NCBI RefSeq assembly: GCF_000508165.1
Contig: NZ_AYOZ01000001.1
Coordinates: forward strand, 124,001-188,000
From: Marinomonas profundimaris
Lineage (GTDB): Bacteria; Pseudomonadota; Gammaproteobacteria; Pseudomonadales; Marinomonadaceae
Direction of reading: 5' to 3'
Length of the DNA stretch: 64,000 nt
This document shows positions 27,104 through 37,209 of the stretch, piece after piece. Position 1 is the first letter of the stretch; each line of letters opens with the position of its first letter. A model generated the notes under the pieces. The model was not told the origin of the DNA. It worked only from the letters and a program-made list of their open reading frames with translations, and made no database searches. Position numbers and translations under genes: made by a program.

Positions 27104-29131
27104 TTAAAGCTTAGCAATAAAGACACCGCGATAGGCGCAATGCAAGGAATTGTCAGACACTGACATGCCAGGTGTTTGATAAAGCACATCAATATTAGTA
27201 CTTTGTGCAGGCGTTGGCACATCGATCGGGGCATCGTCATTGTAAAATACGATCCAGAAACGAGTAGAAAGGTCAGCTGGAATAAGCGTTAAAGCAATAT
27301 AATGTCGGCTACTATCTGCCCAGTCTTTTTCTGCCATTGGTTTGTTTTGTTCGTTGAGCCATTCGATTTGATCCGGTGTTGTATGTTGATAAAGTGGATC
27401 ATCGTCTAAGTGCATTTCTGCCAGTATCGGATAGGCTTTGCGCAACGCCATGAGTGTTGAAATTGCCTGCTTCAGCGCGGATCGATCCTCGTTATCATGC
27501 CAATTTTGCCAAGTGATTTCATTGTCTTGGCAATACGCATTATTGTTACCATGCTGAGTGTGCGACAGTTCATCTCCGCCCAAAATATGCGGCGTTCCTT
27601 GGCTCAGCAATAACGTGGCCATAAAACACAACTGTTGATTAAGGCGCTGAACTTGAATTTCGACATTGTCAGTCTCACCTTCCACACCAAAATTTTGACT
27701 GATGTTATCACCATGACCATCGCGGTTTTCTTCCATGTTGGCGAGATTATGACGTTGGTGATAAGACACCAAATCCTTCATGGTATAACCATCGTGATAG
27801 GTGATGTAATTAACCGAATTTAAGGCGCTTTTATGGCCTTTATGGAACACGTCTCTGGATCCCATAAAACAAGTGGCAAATTCTGCTACCACACCGTCAT
27901 CGCCACGCCAAAAGCGACGAATGGTATCGCGATATTTGTCGTTACATTCCAGAAACCCTTTTGGGAATTGACCAACTTGGTAGCCATTTGGTCCGATATC
28001 CCAAGGCTCCATCACAAGACAGGTTTTGCTTAATACAGGGTCTTGTAAAATGGCTTGAAGCAAGGGTGCGTTAGGTGTGAAATCATGATCGGTACGGCCT
28101 AAATCTACGCCTAAATCGAAGCGAAATCCATCCACACCCATCACATCGACCCAATAGCGCATACTGTCACAAATAAGACGAACGCTGGCGGGCTGATAAG
28201 TATCGATGCAGTTACCGCAACCGGTGTAATTCAAATATTGCCCATCTTGATGACGGTAGTAATGGGCATTGTCCAACCCCCGAAAACAAACGCTGGACTG
28301 GTCGAATTCACTTTCAGCTGTGTGGTTGTAAACTACGTCTAAAATAACTTCAAAACCCGCTTCACGTAATCCATCGATCATTTGTTGGAATTCAGTAATG
28401 GCGTCTTGTTTTGCGTAAGAAGGTTCGGGTGCAAAAAAGCTGATGGGGTTATAACCCCAGTAATTATTCAGCTGTAATTGCTGTAAATGCCGTTCTGTCA
28501 TAAAGCTAAAGCAGGGCATTAATTGAATCGTGGTGATATTCAGATGTTGTAAATGCGCTATTCCAGCGGGAGAGATCACCCCTAGATAGGTGCCTTTTAA
28601 GTCGTCATCGATGGGTAGATTTTGGCTGAAGCCTTTTATGTGTAATTCATATAACGCGCGACTGGTGTCGGCTATCTCGATTCTGGCTGGACGCTCTGGA
28701 TTTACGTCAACAGTCCGAACGATCGACTTAGGAACGCAGTAAGCAGAATCCACTGGGTGCAGCAGGCCTTCCCTTGTGATGGCGGCTTGACCCTCGTGCC
28801 AGACGAGTTTATCACTCAGATCTTTGGCGTAAGGGTCAATGAGTAATTTGAGAGGGTTAAACGCAAGCTGCTGTTCTGGGTTGAACTCGCCATTCGCCCG
28901 TAATCCATAATGCTGACCTTCTTTTAGGCCAAGTACTTCCATGTGCCAAATGCCTCTTTTTTTTGACACAAAAGGCAGTTGGCTTAACTCATTTCCCTCT
29001 GAATCGAATAAACATAAAAAAAGCTGAGTGGCGTCTTCAGAGACAACGGCGAAGTTAACGCCCTTGTCGGTCACGGTTGCACCAAGAGGAAAGAGGGTGC
29101 CAGTGGACACTTGATACGCTGCTGAATTCAT
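27104..29131 (-). CDS. glgX: glycogen debranching enzyme GlgX
   Basis: A 675-residue GH13 isoamylase-type enzyme that cuts alpha-1,6 branches of limit dextrins. The N-terminal CBM48-like domain (about 10-110) is followed by the TIM-barrel motifs DVVYNH (265-270), GVDGFRFDLGVDL (nucleophile D339), LVMEPWDIG (acid E375) and ITYHDGYTM. It is last of a three-gene minus-strand block with the GH15-like gene and glgB. The ATG at 29131 has AGAGG 5 bases upstream. glgA, glgC and glgP are not in this window. Confidence 0.92.
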   Translation of the reverse strand: MNSAAYQVSTGTLFPLGATVTDKGVNFAVVSEDATQLFLCLFDSEGNELSQLPFVSKKRGIWHMEVLGLKEGQHYGLRANGEFNPEQQLAFNPLKLLIDPYAKDLSDKLVWHEGQAAITREGLLHPVDSAYCVPKSIVRTVDVNPERPARIEIADTSRALYELHIKGFSQNLPIDDDLKGTYLGVISPAGIAHLQHLNITTIQLMPCFSFMTERHLQQLQLNNYWGYNPISFFAPEPSYAKQDAITEFQQMIDGLREAGFEVILDVVYNHTAESEFDQSSVCFRGLDNAHYYRHQDGQYLNYTGCGNCIDTYQPASVRLICDSMRYWVDVMGVDGFRFDLGVDLGRTDHDFTPNAPLLQAILQDPVLSKTCLVMEPWDIGPNGYQVGQFPKGFLECNDKYRDTIRRFWRGDDGVVAEFATCFMGSRDVFHKGHKSALNSVNYITYHDGYTMKDLVSYHQRHNLANMEENRDGHGDNISQNFGVEGETDNVEIQVQRLNQQLCFMATLLLSQGTPHILGGDELSHTQHGNNNAYCQDNEITWQNWHDNEDRSALKQAISTLMALRKAYPILAEMHLDDDPLYQHTTPDQIEWLNEQNKPMAEKDWADSSRHYIALTLIPADLSTRFWIVFYNDDAPIDVPTPAQSTNIDVLYQTPGMSVSDNSLHCAYRGVFIAKL

Positions 29132-29171
29132 GAAGACCTCTGTATTGTTGACGCCATGTAAGAATAACGCC

Positions 29172-31367
29172 CTAAACGTCGCCTAACCATTTTAATAAAA
29201 CACCGGCCAGCGGTGGAATGTGCAATTCTATACTTTGGTCTCGACCATGGCTGTTCACTGTCTGAGTCTGATATTCTCGCTTTTCATTGAAGTTACTGCC
29301 CGTGTATTGATCGTCGTCGGTATTTATAATGACCTGATAACAGCCCGATTTAGGCACACCAATTCGATAGTTGTCATGGGGTGTGGGTGTGAAGTTAATG
29401 ACAGCCACGGAATGCGCGTCGCTGTCTTTGGCTTTGCGTACGAAGGCTAAAATACTGTTCACGTTGTCGTCGTAACTGATCCATTCAAAGCCTTGATGAG
29501 AATGGTCATAATGCAAGCTTGTTTCATGTTGGTAAAGGTGATTTAAGTCTTTTGATAATGTTTGCTGAGCTTTGTGGTATTCGATTTCGAGTAAGTGCCA
29601 ATCCAGCGAACGTTCGTGGCTCCATTCTTGGCCTTGAGCAAATTCATTGCCCATGAAGTTGAGCTTCTTACCCGGATGAAAATACATGTAAGCAGAAAAG
29701 GCGCGTAGGTTGGCGAATTTCTGCCAAGTGTCCCCCGGCATTTTTGTGATCATAGAGCCTTTGCCATGCACAACTTCATCATGAGAAATAGGCAGAACAA
29801 ACTGTTCATCAAAGGCATAAACCATGCTAAAACTCAGTTCGCCTTGGTGATGTTGTCGGTAGATTGGGTCTTTTTTGATGTAATCGAGAGAGTCGTTCAT
29901 CCAGCCCATGTTCCATTTAAAACCGAAGCCTAAACCGTTCATGTACGTGGGTTTGGACACGCCTGAAAACGCAGTAGATTCCTCTGCAACGGTAAAGCAA
30001 TGAGGGTGATTTAAGTACACGGTTTCGTTCAAACGGCGTAAGAAATCGATCGCTTCATAGTTATGATTCCCACCGTCTTTGTTGGGGATCCATTCGCCAT
30101 CTTCACGGGAGTAATCCAAATACAGCATTGACGCAACGGCATCGACGCGTAAACCGTCAATGTGAAATTCTTCCAACCAATAAACTGCATTGCTGATCAG
30201 ATAATTGACGACATGTTCTTTACCAAAATCGTAAATCAGTGAGTTCCATTCTGGGTGCCAGCCTTTTTTGGGGTCTGGGTATTCGTACTGTTTGGAGCCA
30301 TCGAAGTTGGCCAAACCATGACTGTCGGCGGGGAAATGAGCCGGAACCCAATCCATAATTACGCCAATATTGGCTTGATGGAGCGCGTCGACCAGTGCTT
30401 TAAAGTCTTCTGGCGTACCAAATCGAGACGTTACCGCGTACAACCCCACTGGCTGATAACCCCATGAACCATCAAAGGGGTATTCCGTGATGGGCAATAA
30501 TTCTACATGTGTGTAGCCCATTTCTTGGATATAGGGAACAAGTTGATCTTTTATTTCAAGGTACGTGAGAGGCTGGTTCTTGCCTTTTCTGCGCCATGAA
30601 CCTAGATGCAACTCATAGATGCTCATGGGCTTTTCATAGATGTCTTCAATAGGGCGTTTAACCCACGCTTCATCTTGCCATTGATGTTTTTCGTCAAAAC
30701 AGGTCACGCTGGCAAACGAAGGGAATTGTTCAATACGCTGTGCGTAGGGATCGCTTCGATGAGGAAGTATGTCACCATTTTTGGCGCGAATTTCAAACTT
30801 ATAGCGTGCACCATGATTAATATCGGGCACAAATAAGCGCCAGATGCCGTCACCGTTGCTCGACATCGGATGTGTGCGCCCATCCCAACTATTAAAATCA
30901 CCGACAACAGAAATAGAGCGTGCAGCAGGCGCGTACACCGCAAAGCGAGTGCCCTGAATCGAGAGTTGATCATTGACCTTGGCGCTGGCTCGTATCGCAC
31001 CTTGGCTTTTGTATAAGCTGGCTTGGTGGTGTTCTGGATCGACGAAGGTTGTGTTGGGAAATTGGTAAGGATCAACCATAGTGAAAGTGCTGTTGTCTGT
31101 ATAGGTGATCTCTAGTCGATAATGAAAGCGCGTAGACTCTTTTGGCCAATGCGCTGAAAACAAACCCTTATGGCTGGTTTGATTCATGGTGGCTAATTCT
31201 GTGTCGGCATCAATAGCCAATACACGAATAGCGGTAGCTTCAGGCTGCCATACAATCAACGACAAACCCTTTTTAGAGGAAGATTCCTGCAGCCCTAAGC
31301 AGCCAAATGGGTCTGAGCAATGTGTGTTGAGTACATCGCCAATTAGGGCATTTTTAATTAAATCCAT
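29172..31367 (-). CDS. glgB: 1,4-alpha-glucan branching enzyme GlgB
   Basis: A 731-residue protein, the normal length for a two-N-domain GlgB (E. coli 728). N-terminal CBM48 domains precede MDWVPAHFP, the nucleophile region HIDGLRVDAVASMLYLDYSR (D409), VAEESTAF (E462) and ISHDEVVHGKGSM. The enzyme makes alpha-1,6 branches in glycogen. The ATG at 31367 has GGAG 6 bases upstream. It lies 26 bases after the GH15-like gene and 40 bases before glgX, so the three form one operon. Confidence 0.95.
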   Translation of the reverse strand: MDLIKNALIGDVLNTHCSDPFGCLGLQESSSKKGLSLIVWQPEATAIRVLAIDADTELATMNQTSHKGLFSAHWPKESTRFHYRLEITYTDNSTFTMVDPYQFPNTTFVDPEHHQASLYKSQGAIRASAKVNDQLSIQGTRFAVYAPAARSISVVGDFNSWDGRTHPMSSNGDGIWRLFVPDINHGARYKFEIRAKNGDILPHRSDPYAQRIEQFPSFASVTCFDEKHQWQDEAWVKRPIEDIYEKPMSIYELHLGSWRRKGKNQPLTYLEIKDQLVPYIQEMGYTHVELLPITEYPFDGSWGYQPVGLYAVTSRFGTPEDFKALVDALHQANIGVIMDWVPAHFPADSHGLANFDGSKQYEYPDPKKGWHPEWNSLIYDFGKEHVVNYLISNAVYWLEEFHIDGLRVDAVASMLYLDYSREDGEWIPNKDGGNHNYEAIDFLRRLNETVYLNHPHCFTVAEESTAFSGVSKPTYMNGLGFGFKWNMGWMNDSLDYIKKDPIYRQHHQGELSFSMVYAFDEQFVLPISHDEVVHGKGSMITKMPGDTWQKFANLRAFSAYMYFHPGKKLNFMGNEFAQGQEWSHERSLDWHLLEIEYHKAQQTLSKDLNHLYQHETSLHYDHSHQGFEWISYDDNVNSILAFVRKAKDSDAHSVAVINFTPTPHDNYRIGVPKSGCYQVIINTDDDQYTGSNFNEKREYQTQTVNSHGRDQSIELHIPPLAGVLLKWLGDV

Positions 31368-31393
31368 TCACTTCTCCAGCAAGAGTGAGCGTG

Positions 31394-34300
31394 TTAACTC
31401 GATGAGTGTTGGTGTTGGTGGCTATGAAGCTTGCTCACCGCCCAACGCAAATATTGGTTCACTTTATTAGGTGTTATTTGTGCAAATTCGTCTAGTGCAG
31501 CATCCGCTCTGCTGTCTTCTGGGTGCTCAACTTGGTGTTGTTTGGCATGATCCAATGCGGCCTGAGAAACCAAAACAGGCAGGTTGATTTCTTGATCAAA
31601 CTTACAGGTTTTGTGTTGTTGGCAAAACTGAATGAAGGCATACAAACCTTCAAAAATAAGGCTTTTATACCAGCTTGGGTGAATGTCCGACGTTAAAGAT
31701 TCGATCAAGAGTGCAAAGGTGTCTTCTCCAGGTGTCATTGAGCTAAGAGCGCGTTTGCAGTCCAGTGCCGTATTACTTTGTAAATCACCAAATACAATCG
31801 TATTGGCATGGCTCAAACTTTCCCACAGTTGTAATAGCATGGATTCAGGTAGCTTCGTGATCATGCCTTGATCCGCACGCCAGTCAAACCAGTCGACGTC
31901 TTTCATCTTGCTTTGTGCGTCTGTGCTGTGGTGATAACGCATATTATTGGCGACGTGCGCAAACTCATCGTGCTTTTGTTGTAACACTTGTTTAAGTGCT
32001 TCGTAAAGCGCACTTGGCGACACATTAGAAAGTGTATCGAAAACGGGTTCGTTTTCTTCTGGGTCAAACTGCCGAGCACAGAGCAAGGCAAGATTATGAA
32101 TACGAATCGTTCGAACCCCAGAGAAAAACTCCGGATGTACTTTGATGAGCGTTCCCGCTATGGCAATTAACTCATGTGAAATGGACAAACCAATCGGTGT
32201 TGAAGACACCGCTCTGAGCCTGTCTAGAATAACGTCTTGATCAAGCGGTGTGCTGATATCGTCTTCCGTTTCTGGTGTTTCGCCGATGACAAGCAAACGC
32301 TGACGCACCGTGATGTCGGCAATATAGGTCGCCAAATCCGTTGTGGGTTTGATTAACAAGGAATAAAGCTGTCTTGCAGAGCGCCAATTTTCTGACAACA
32401 AGGCTTGCAGGTACACGCTATTCAGCACCTTATATGCGGTTATTGCCGGTGTTGAGTTTGGTATGGTGTTCATTAGTGCCCGACGGCTGCCGAGTTCCAT
32501 CAAGCAATCGATGGCTTCATTAAAATCTGGTTGATCGTTGAGTTGAATGAGTAACTGATCGGTGTCCGCGTTTTTAATCGCTTTTACGTCGTACACCTTA
32601 GGTTCTTTCGCAACTGGCCAAGGCGCGTCATGAACCGGAAGGTTTACTCCCAATTGATGATGGTCAAGTGTATTGATGATAATGGCGCGTCGGTTACCGG
32701 ATTTAAACGCATTTTTCGCAGATTGAGGGATAACACGAAACTCTTCATGCTCGCGTTTTTGCAGTAAACGAATGAACTCGAACAGTTCGTCGCAACCCTG
32801 CATTTCACTCATTGCTTCATCAATAAGAATGCTGAAAACGGCATTGGCTTGGTAATACCAATGATCGGCAATGGTTTGAAGCTCATTGCGTATATGCGCT
32901 TGGAAGAGGGCTGGGTCAATTTTCCGATAGTCTTTGTCTTCGTTCTGAATCCAGGATAAACACAAATAGCTTTCGTCATTAATACTGAATGCTTGAGACG
33001 TTGCCAAGCTGTTTAGCGCGCGATTAGGTCGACCCGTTAGGCCCAACGTATCCGATGCACCAAGATGACGGTAGGTTTCAACTAATTGGCCTGCGCTAAT
33101 GGCTTTCAGCGGCGCGATGTCTTCTAGAGTTTGGCATAAACAGCCTGCATTGAGCAGCTTTTGTTTTACTTTGTCGTTTTGCGCCAAAATCACCATGGAT
33201 GTGGTGACTTTGTTTGGTCTGTGCTGAATACGATGCAATCCGAGAGGGTCAAGGTCGTCGGTATTGATAAGTTCTTCATCAAGCATTTTGCCCACCAAAA
33301 ACAAACTCTGAGCCCACACTAACGGCAAGTTGTCGTTTGGCACACGTTTCTGTGACCCAGGGTTTTCTTTCTCAGCTAAAATGTTTTCTTGAGGCACATA
33401 GTAGAGCTCAGGCAGCAACATTTGACCGTCTTTTTCGACCATTAACGATTCTAATTTATGACGATAATAGTTCGCGCTTTCCCAGTCACGGGCAAACAAA
33501 CGGTCGATATAAAGGTAAGTGAAGAAAAGTGGCCATTCGGATTCAATGTGCTCGAAATTAATCAGCTCATCGTATTCGTAATAAATTCGACTTTGGTCTT
33601 CGAGTTCGGATTGGTGACCATCCAATAAGAAGCGCTTACAACCGTATTCGCCTCCCAGCTTGTTGATAATCTCTTTGCGTGTGCGTCGTGTGAGTTTTTC
33701 ATCGTTTACTGCAAAAGCAGGGAAGCCGATGATACTGAGGATCGCACTGTCGACTTCTTTAGAACGAGACTCTTTCGGCAACAAAGACTGCAAGACAGAG
33801 CCAGCGCGGGCTACCGCGTCTGCAAAAGAGTGAACCACCGCCCATTCTGGACCATCTTCACCAAAAAGGTTTAAGCCATCCATGCCTTCCATAGCGGCTT
33901 TTGCCATGCCCACAGAGCTGGCGTTTATTTCCGCTTTGCCGTTGTTGACCTTATTGCCTCGTTCCCAAATACCGTAATCTGGTGTGCGGTAGGTACGCGA
34001 AATGTAATAGATAAGGTTTTGGATAAAGTTAAATTCGTCGCGCGAGAAAATGAGTTTACTGCCCGCTTTGGTCATTTGCGCCAACATCAGCAGATAAAAG
34101 CTGGTGGCGTCGATTTGCAAGTGCCCCCATGCGTCATCGGCGACGACTTCTAAACCGGTTTTGGTGTCGTATTTGGCGTGCAGTGCGTCTTTTGGGTCCA
34201 AGCTGTGCTTGAAAGATTCGACTTTATGAGACTGTCGCATCATGGCAAAAAGCAGTCCACGCATCATCTTTATGCAAGCAAATTCGAGTTCATGGGTACG

Positions 34301-34519
34301 CTTATGTGGATTGGCAGCGCGTTTATAAGCCAAATATAAAGCCCAAACCGCTTGAATGCTGTAAACGTTATCTCGTACCCAAGCGTCGGTGTAATTACCG
34401 TGGTTGTTGATGCTTGTGCTGGCAGGAAAAAGTCCTGTTACTGGGTGTTGGCGGGATAAAATAACCGCTTGGATATGTTGGTAAAGAGAATCTAGCTTAT
34501 CTTGTGTGTCAGACGCCAT
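31394..34519 (-). CDS. GH15 / phosphorylase-kinase-alpha-like glucan protein
   Basis: A 1041-residue protein. The first 400 residues show the (alpha/alpha)6 glucoamylase-like pattern: SRQHPVTGLFPAS, GNYTDAWVRDNVYSIQAVWA (41-60) and WGHLQIDATSFYLLMLAQM. This is shared with GH15 glucoamylases and with the alpha and beta subunits of eukaryotic phosphorylase kinase. The remaining 600 residues match the long C-terminal part of that group, which lacks a known catalytic role. Bacterial members are uncharacterised as far as I know. Placement at the head of an operon with glgB and glgX points to glycogen breakdown or its control. The ATG at 34519 has AAGGA 7 bases upstream. Confidence 0.8.
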   Translation of the reverse strand: MASDTQDKLDSLYQHIQAVILSRQHPVTGLFPASTSINNHGNYTDAWVRDNVYSIQAVWALYLAYKRAANPHKRTHELEFACIKMMRGLLFAMMRQSHKVESFKHSLDPKDALHAKYDTKTGLEVVADDAWGHLQIDATSFYLLMLAQMTKAGSKLIFSRDEFNFIQNLIYYISRTYRTPDYGIWERGNKVNNGKAEINASSVGMAKAAMEGMDGLNLFGEDGPEWAVVHSFADAVARAGSVLQSLLPKESRSKEVDSAILSIIGFPAFAVNDEKLTRRTRKEIINKLGGEYGCKRFLLDGHQSELEDQSRIYYEYDELINFEHIESEWPLFFTYLYIDRLFARDWESANYYRHKLESLMVEKDGQMLLPELYYVPQENILAEKENPGSQKRVPNDNLPLVWAQSLFLVGKMLDEELINTDDLDPLGLHRIQHRPNKVTTSMVILAQNDKVKQKLLNAGCLCQTLEDIAPLKAISAGQLVETYRHLGASDTLGLTGRPNRALNSLATSQAFSINDESYLCLSWIQNEDKDYRKIDPALFQAHIRNELQTIADHWYYQANAVFSILIDEAMSEMQGCDELFEFIRLLQKREHEEFRVIPQSAKNAFKSGNRRAIIINTLDHHQLGVNLPVHDAPWPVAKEPKVYDVKAIKNADTDQLLIQLNDQPDFNEAIDCLMELGSRRALMNTIPNSTPAITAYKVLNSVYLQALLSENWRSARQLYSLLIKPTTDLATYIADITVRQRLLVIGETPETEDDISTPLDQDVILDRLRAVSSTPIGLSISHELIAIAGTLIKVHPEFFSGVRTIRIHNLALLCARQFDPEENEPVFDTLSNVSPSALYEALKQVLQQKHDEFAHVANNMRYHHSTDAQSKMKDVDWFDWRADQGMITKLPESMLLQLWESLSHANTIVFGDLQSNTALDCKRALSSMTPGEDTFALLIESLTSDIHPSWYKSLIFEGLYAFIQFCQQHKTCKFDQEINLPVLVSQAALDHAKQHQVEHPEDSRADAALDEFAQITPNKVNQYLRWAVSKLHSHQHQHSSS

Positions 34520-34827
34520 GTTTGATCCTTTATAAAACGCAACTGTTCGTAGGCTTTAGGCCGAACTTAGACTATAGGTGTGAATTGATTTAAAAACTAC
34601 TATACCCAAATATTATGAAACTCACCAAGCAGTTAAGCTCGTAAAGTCACTTCTTTTTCACTTAAATTTTTGAAACCGTAGAATTTGTATGGAAATCAAT
34701 TTTTATGCACAAAAGCTGGGCATGAAAGTGTATTGGAATGCGGTATTGAAAGGCTTTGTGAGCGTAAGTTGTGCTTGTAGAATATCAAGAGAGGCTAAGT
34801 GTTCGAATGGACTTAGCCTCTCTTTTG
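34520..34827. other. intergenic region with glycogen-operon promoter
   Basis: About 300 AT-rich bases between the glycogen operon start and the 3' end of the fourth chemoreceptor, both on the minus strand. The operon promoter must lie here, but no clear -35/-10 pair was picked out. The chemoreceptor terminator occupies 34787-34824. Confidence 0.5.
34787..34824 (-). terminator. terminator hairpin after the fourth chemoreceptor
   Basis: A perfect 14-bp stem AAGAGAGGCTAAGT / ACTTAGCCTCTCTT with a 10-base loop, 4 bases past the stop codon. The T-tract on the minus strand is short (TTGATATT), so efficiency is uncertain. Confidence 0.65.
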
Positions 34828-36444
34828 TTAGGTACTAAATTGATGAACCAGTTGACGAAGTTGGCTGGCACAGTCTTGTAAATTATTGACCGAGGTTTGA
34901 ATGTCGGTAGAGTTGAGATCGGTTTCTTCACAGACATTGGCGATGCTGGCTAAGGTTTGGTGAACGGTTTGAGATGTGTCGAACTGACGATCAGCCGCTT
35001 GGCTAATATTACTGTTCAGCTTGGAGATTGACAGCACACCATTGGCAATCTCGGTGAACGCTTGACCCGCTTGAGACGTTTGCTCCGCTCCTTGATTTGC
35101 CGTATTTCGAGCGGACTCCATGACATCCACCGTGGTCAATGTTTGTTGTGTTAGTTGATCAATTAAACCGCCAATTTCGGTGGCGGCTAATTGGGAGCGC
35201 TGGGCGAGGTGACGTACTTCATCGGCCACCACGGCAAATCCTCGACCTTGTTCGCCCGCTCGCGCGGCTTCTATGGCGGCATTGAGGGCGAGTAGGTTTG
35301 TTTGATCGGCGACTTCCGCAATGATGCCCAATCGGTCATTAATGTGGGTAACGGCTTCTCGCAATTGTTGAATTTGTACCGCCGCATCTCCCACTTCAAT
35401 AGACAGTTGCTGGATGTCTTGATTCGCTTTGTTCATCACGCCTAAGCCTTGTTTGGAATGCTGGCCTAATTCTTGGGTCGTGTGATTTGCTTTTTCGGCA
35501 ATGGCGAGCGTGTCTTCAACGGACGTCATCAGGCTTTGCATCAATTCGGTCGCTTTGCCTGTGTAGGACAATTGTTGGGCAACACCTTGCGCTGTTTTTT
35601 GCGTTGAATGATTGGTTTGCCCGACGATACTGTCTAGCGTTTCGCTGGAATGGCTGACGTTACGAACGATGGTTTGAAAGTCATTCATCATGCTGTTAAA
35701 TGCGTAGGCCATTTCCCCCATTTCATCTTGCCCTGTGAAATCAACGCGTTTTGTTAAATCACCAGAATCCTGTACCGACGTCATGGTTTTACACAATGAA
35801 GTAACACGACTGGTGACCAAATGAATGATGTAGAGCGCCGTTACGCCCACTAAAACGGTCAACACACTGACTAAAATCGCGTAATCCACTAAGGCATTTA
35901 GGAAAAATCGCATGACTTCATCCATGGATGCCGTGGCAATAATCGTGATATTCCAAGGTGTGAAAGAGTACGCGCTGGCGATCATTCGGTGAGCCAAACG
36001 ATCGTTTCCTTGATACTCAAATGTGATCGACTGATAATTCTTTACAGATGTGGGTTGTGGCGGTTTTTTTAACGCCTCGTTGAGAGAAGGAGGCGTGGTC
36101 GTGCTCTTATAAATGGAAGGCGCGCTAAGTAATGTACGATTACTTTGATTGACGATCCAAAGGCCTTGTTTGTCACCGTATTTAAAGTCAGACAAAACAC
36201 GAATAGCGCGTTGCTTCGCTTGTTGAGCGGAAAGTTCACCAGACAGTTGTTGTTGATAAATAGGCGAAAGCGTCGTGTTGACGATGTCTAAAATGTCTTG
36301 TGTTCGGTCTTTTCGAGCATCAACATGACTGTTAAACAATGACGTAAGGGAGACGAGAATGAGCGCGGCGGTTCCCATGGACATAAGTCCAATAATCGCC
36401 CATAACTTGTAACGAATTTTTATATCATTGATGCGATCCAGCAT
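34828..36444 (-). CDS. methyl-accepting chemotaxis protein with single-Cache domain
   Basis: A 538-residue chemoreceptor. Helix 1 is at about 12-34, the periplasmic sCache_2-like domain (about 40-175) contains [17 protein letters not shown] and [20 protein letters not shown], helix 2 is at about 182-205, then HAMP with [14 protein letters not shown]. The signalling hairpin near 378-412 is standard ([20 protein letters not shown]). Single-Cache receptors commonly bind carboxylates. ATG 36444 is preferred because GGAG lies 5 bases upstream; the longer frame from 36495 adds 17 basic residues with no SD. The divergent gap to the yqaA-like gene contains ATATAAC-GCTTT-GTTATAT at 36523-36541. Confidence 0.88.
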   Translation of the reverse strand: MLDRINDIKIRYKLWAIIGLMSMGTAALILVSLTSLFNSHVDARKDRTQDILDIVNTTLSPIYQQQLSGELSAQQAKQRAIRVLSDFKYGDKQGLWIVNQSNRTLLSAPSIYKSTTTPPSLNEALKKPPQPTSVKNYQSITFEYQGNDRLAHRMIASAYSFTPWNITIIATASMDEVMRFFLNALVDYAILVSVLTVLVGVTALYIIHLVTSRVTSLCKTMTSVQDSGDLTKRVDFTGQDEMGEMAYAFNSMMNDFQTIVRNVSHSSETLDSIVGQTNHSTQKTAQGVAQQLSYTGKATELMQSLMTSVEDTLAIAEKANHTTQELGQHSKQGLGVMNKANQDIQQLSIEVGDAAVQIQQLREAVTHINDRLGIIAEVADQTNLLALNAAIEAARAGEQGRGFAVVADEVRHLAQRSQLAATEIGGLIDQLTQQTLTTVDVMESARNTANQGAEQTSQAGQAFTEIANGVLSISKLNSNISQAADRQFDTSQTVHQTLASIANVCEETDLNSTDIQTSVNNLQDCASQLRQLVHQFST

Positions 36445-36704
36445 GTGGTCTCCATAGCGTTTAGGGTGTTTCGGTTTCGTTTTGATCTGGGCCATTTAGC
36501 GAACGCGACGAATGCATAATGAATATAACGCTTTGTTATATAAGAAAAAATATAAAATCATCCGAGCGTAATAGTAAAAGTTTGGTGGTTTTTCTAGGTT
36601 AAATGTTTTTATTTATATTGCCTAGTAGCGAAACATTGAGCTAAGTCATTGTTTTTGCGCTTAGGTGTTTTGTTGAATTGATAGCCGCAGGTAGAGAAGT
36701 CGAG

Positions 36705-37136
36705 TTGGATTATTTATTGGTTTTTTTTGTTTCGTTTTTATCGGCGACCATTTTACCTCTGGGGTCAGAAGGCGTATTACTGTATTACGCCAATGACGCG
36801 ACCATGTCTGTGTTTTTTTTGTGGTTGTGGGCGAGTTTAGGTAATACGCTAGGTGGTTTAACGAACTGGTTACTAGGGCTGTATTTGGTTCGGTACGAGC
36901 ATAAAAAGTGGTTTCCGATAAGTGTGCAGACACGAATAAAAGCCGAGCGCGTGTTTAACCGTTACGGTGTTTGGAGTTTATTATTTACTTGGCTGCCTGT
37001 TGTTGGTGATGGGATTGCTTTAGTATCGGGGGTGTTTCGTACGCCTATTTGGTATTTTTTACCTTTGGTTCTGATTGGCAAGGCGGCTCGTTATGCCTTA
37101 ATTTTGTGGGGACAACACTTACTATTAATGCCTTAA
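36705..37136 (+). CDS. YqaA-like small membrane protein (VTT/DedA superfamily)
   Basis: A 143-residue inner-membrane protein with about four hydrophobic segments. FFVSFLSATILPLGSEGVLL, SLGNTLGGLTNWLLG and FTWLPVVGDGIALVSGVFR match the YqaA family of DedA-like (VTT fold) proteins, which are linked to lipid movement across membranes. The start is uncertain: TTG at 36705 (SD AGAGAAG 5 bases upstream) gives the N-terminus expected for the family, while the open frame begins at another TTG at 36678. No ATG is available near the front. Confidence 0.75.
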   Translation: MDYLLVFFVSFLSATILPLGSEGVLLYYANDATMSVFFLWLWASLGNTLGGLTNWLLGLYLVRYEHKKWFPISVQTRIKAERVFNRYGVWSLLFTWLPVVGDGIALVSGVFRTPIWYFLPLVLIGKAARYALILWGQHLLLMP

Positions 37137-37209
37137 AAGAACGCGAAATAAAGCGTGTAGTGCAAATGGTGAGCGACATGTCTTAATGATGTACATGGAG
37201 AATAGAATA

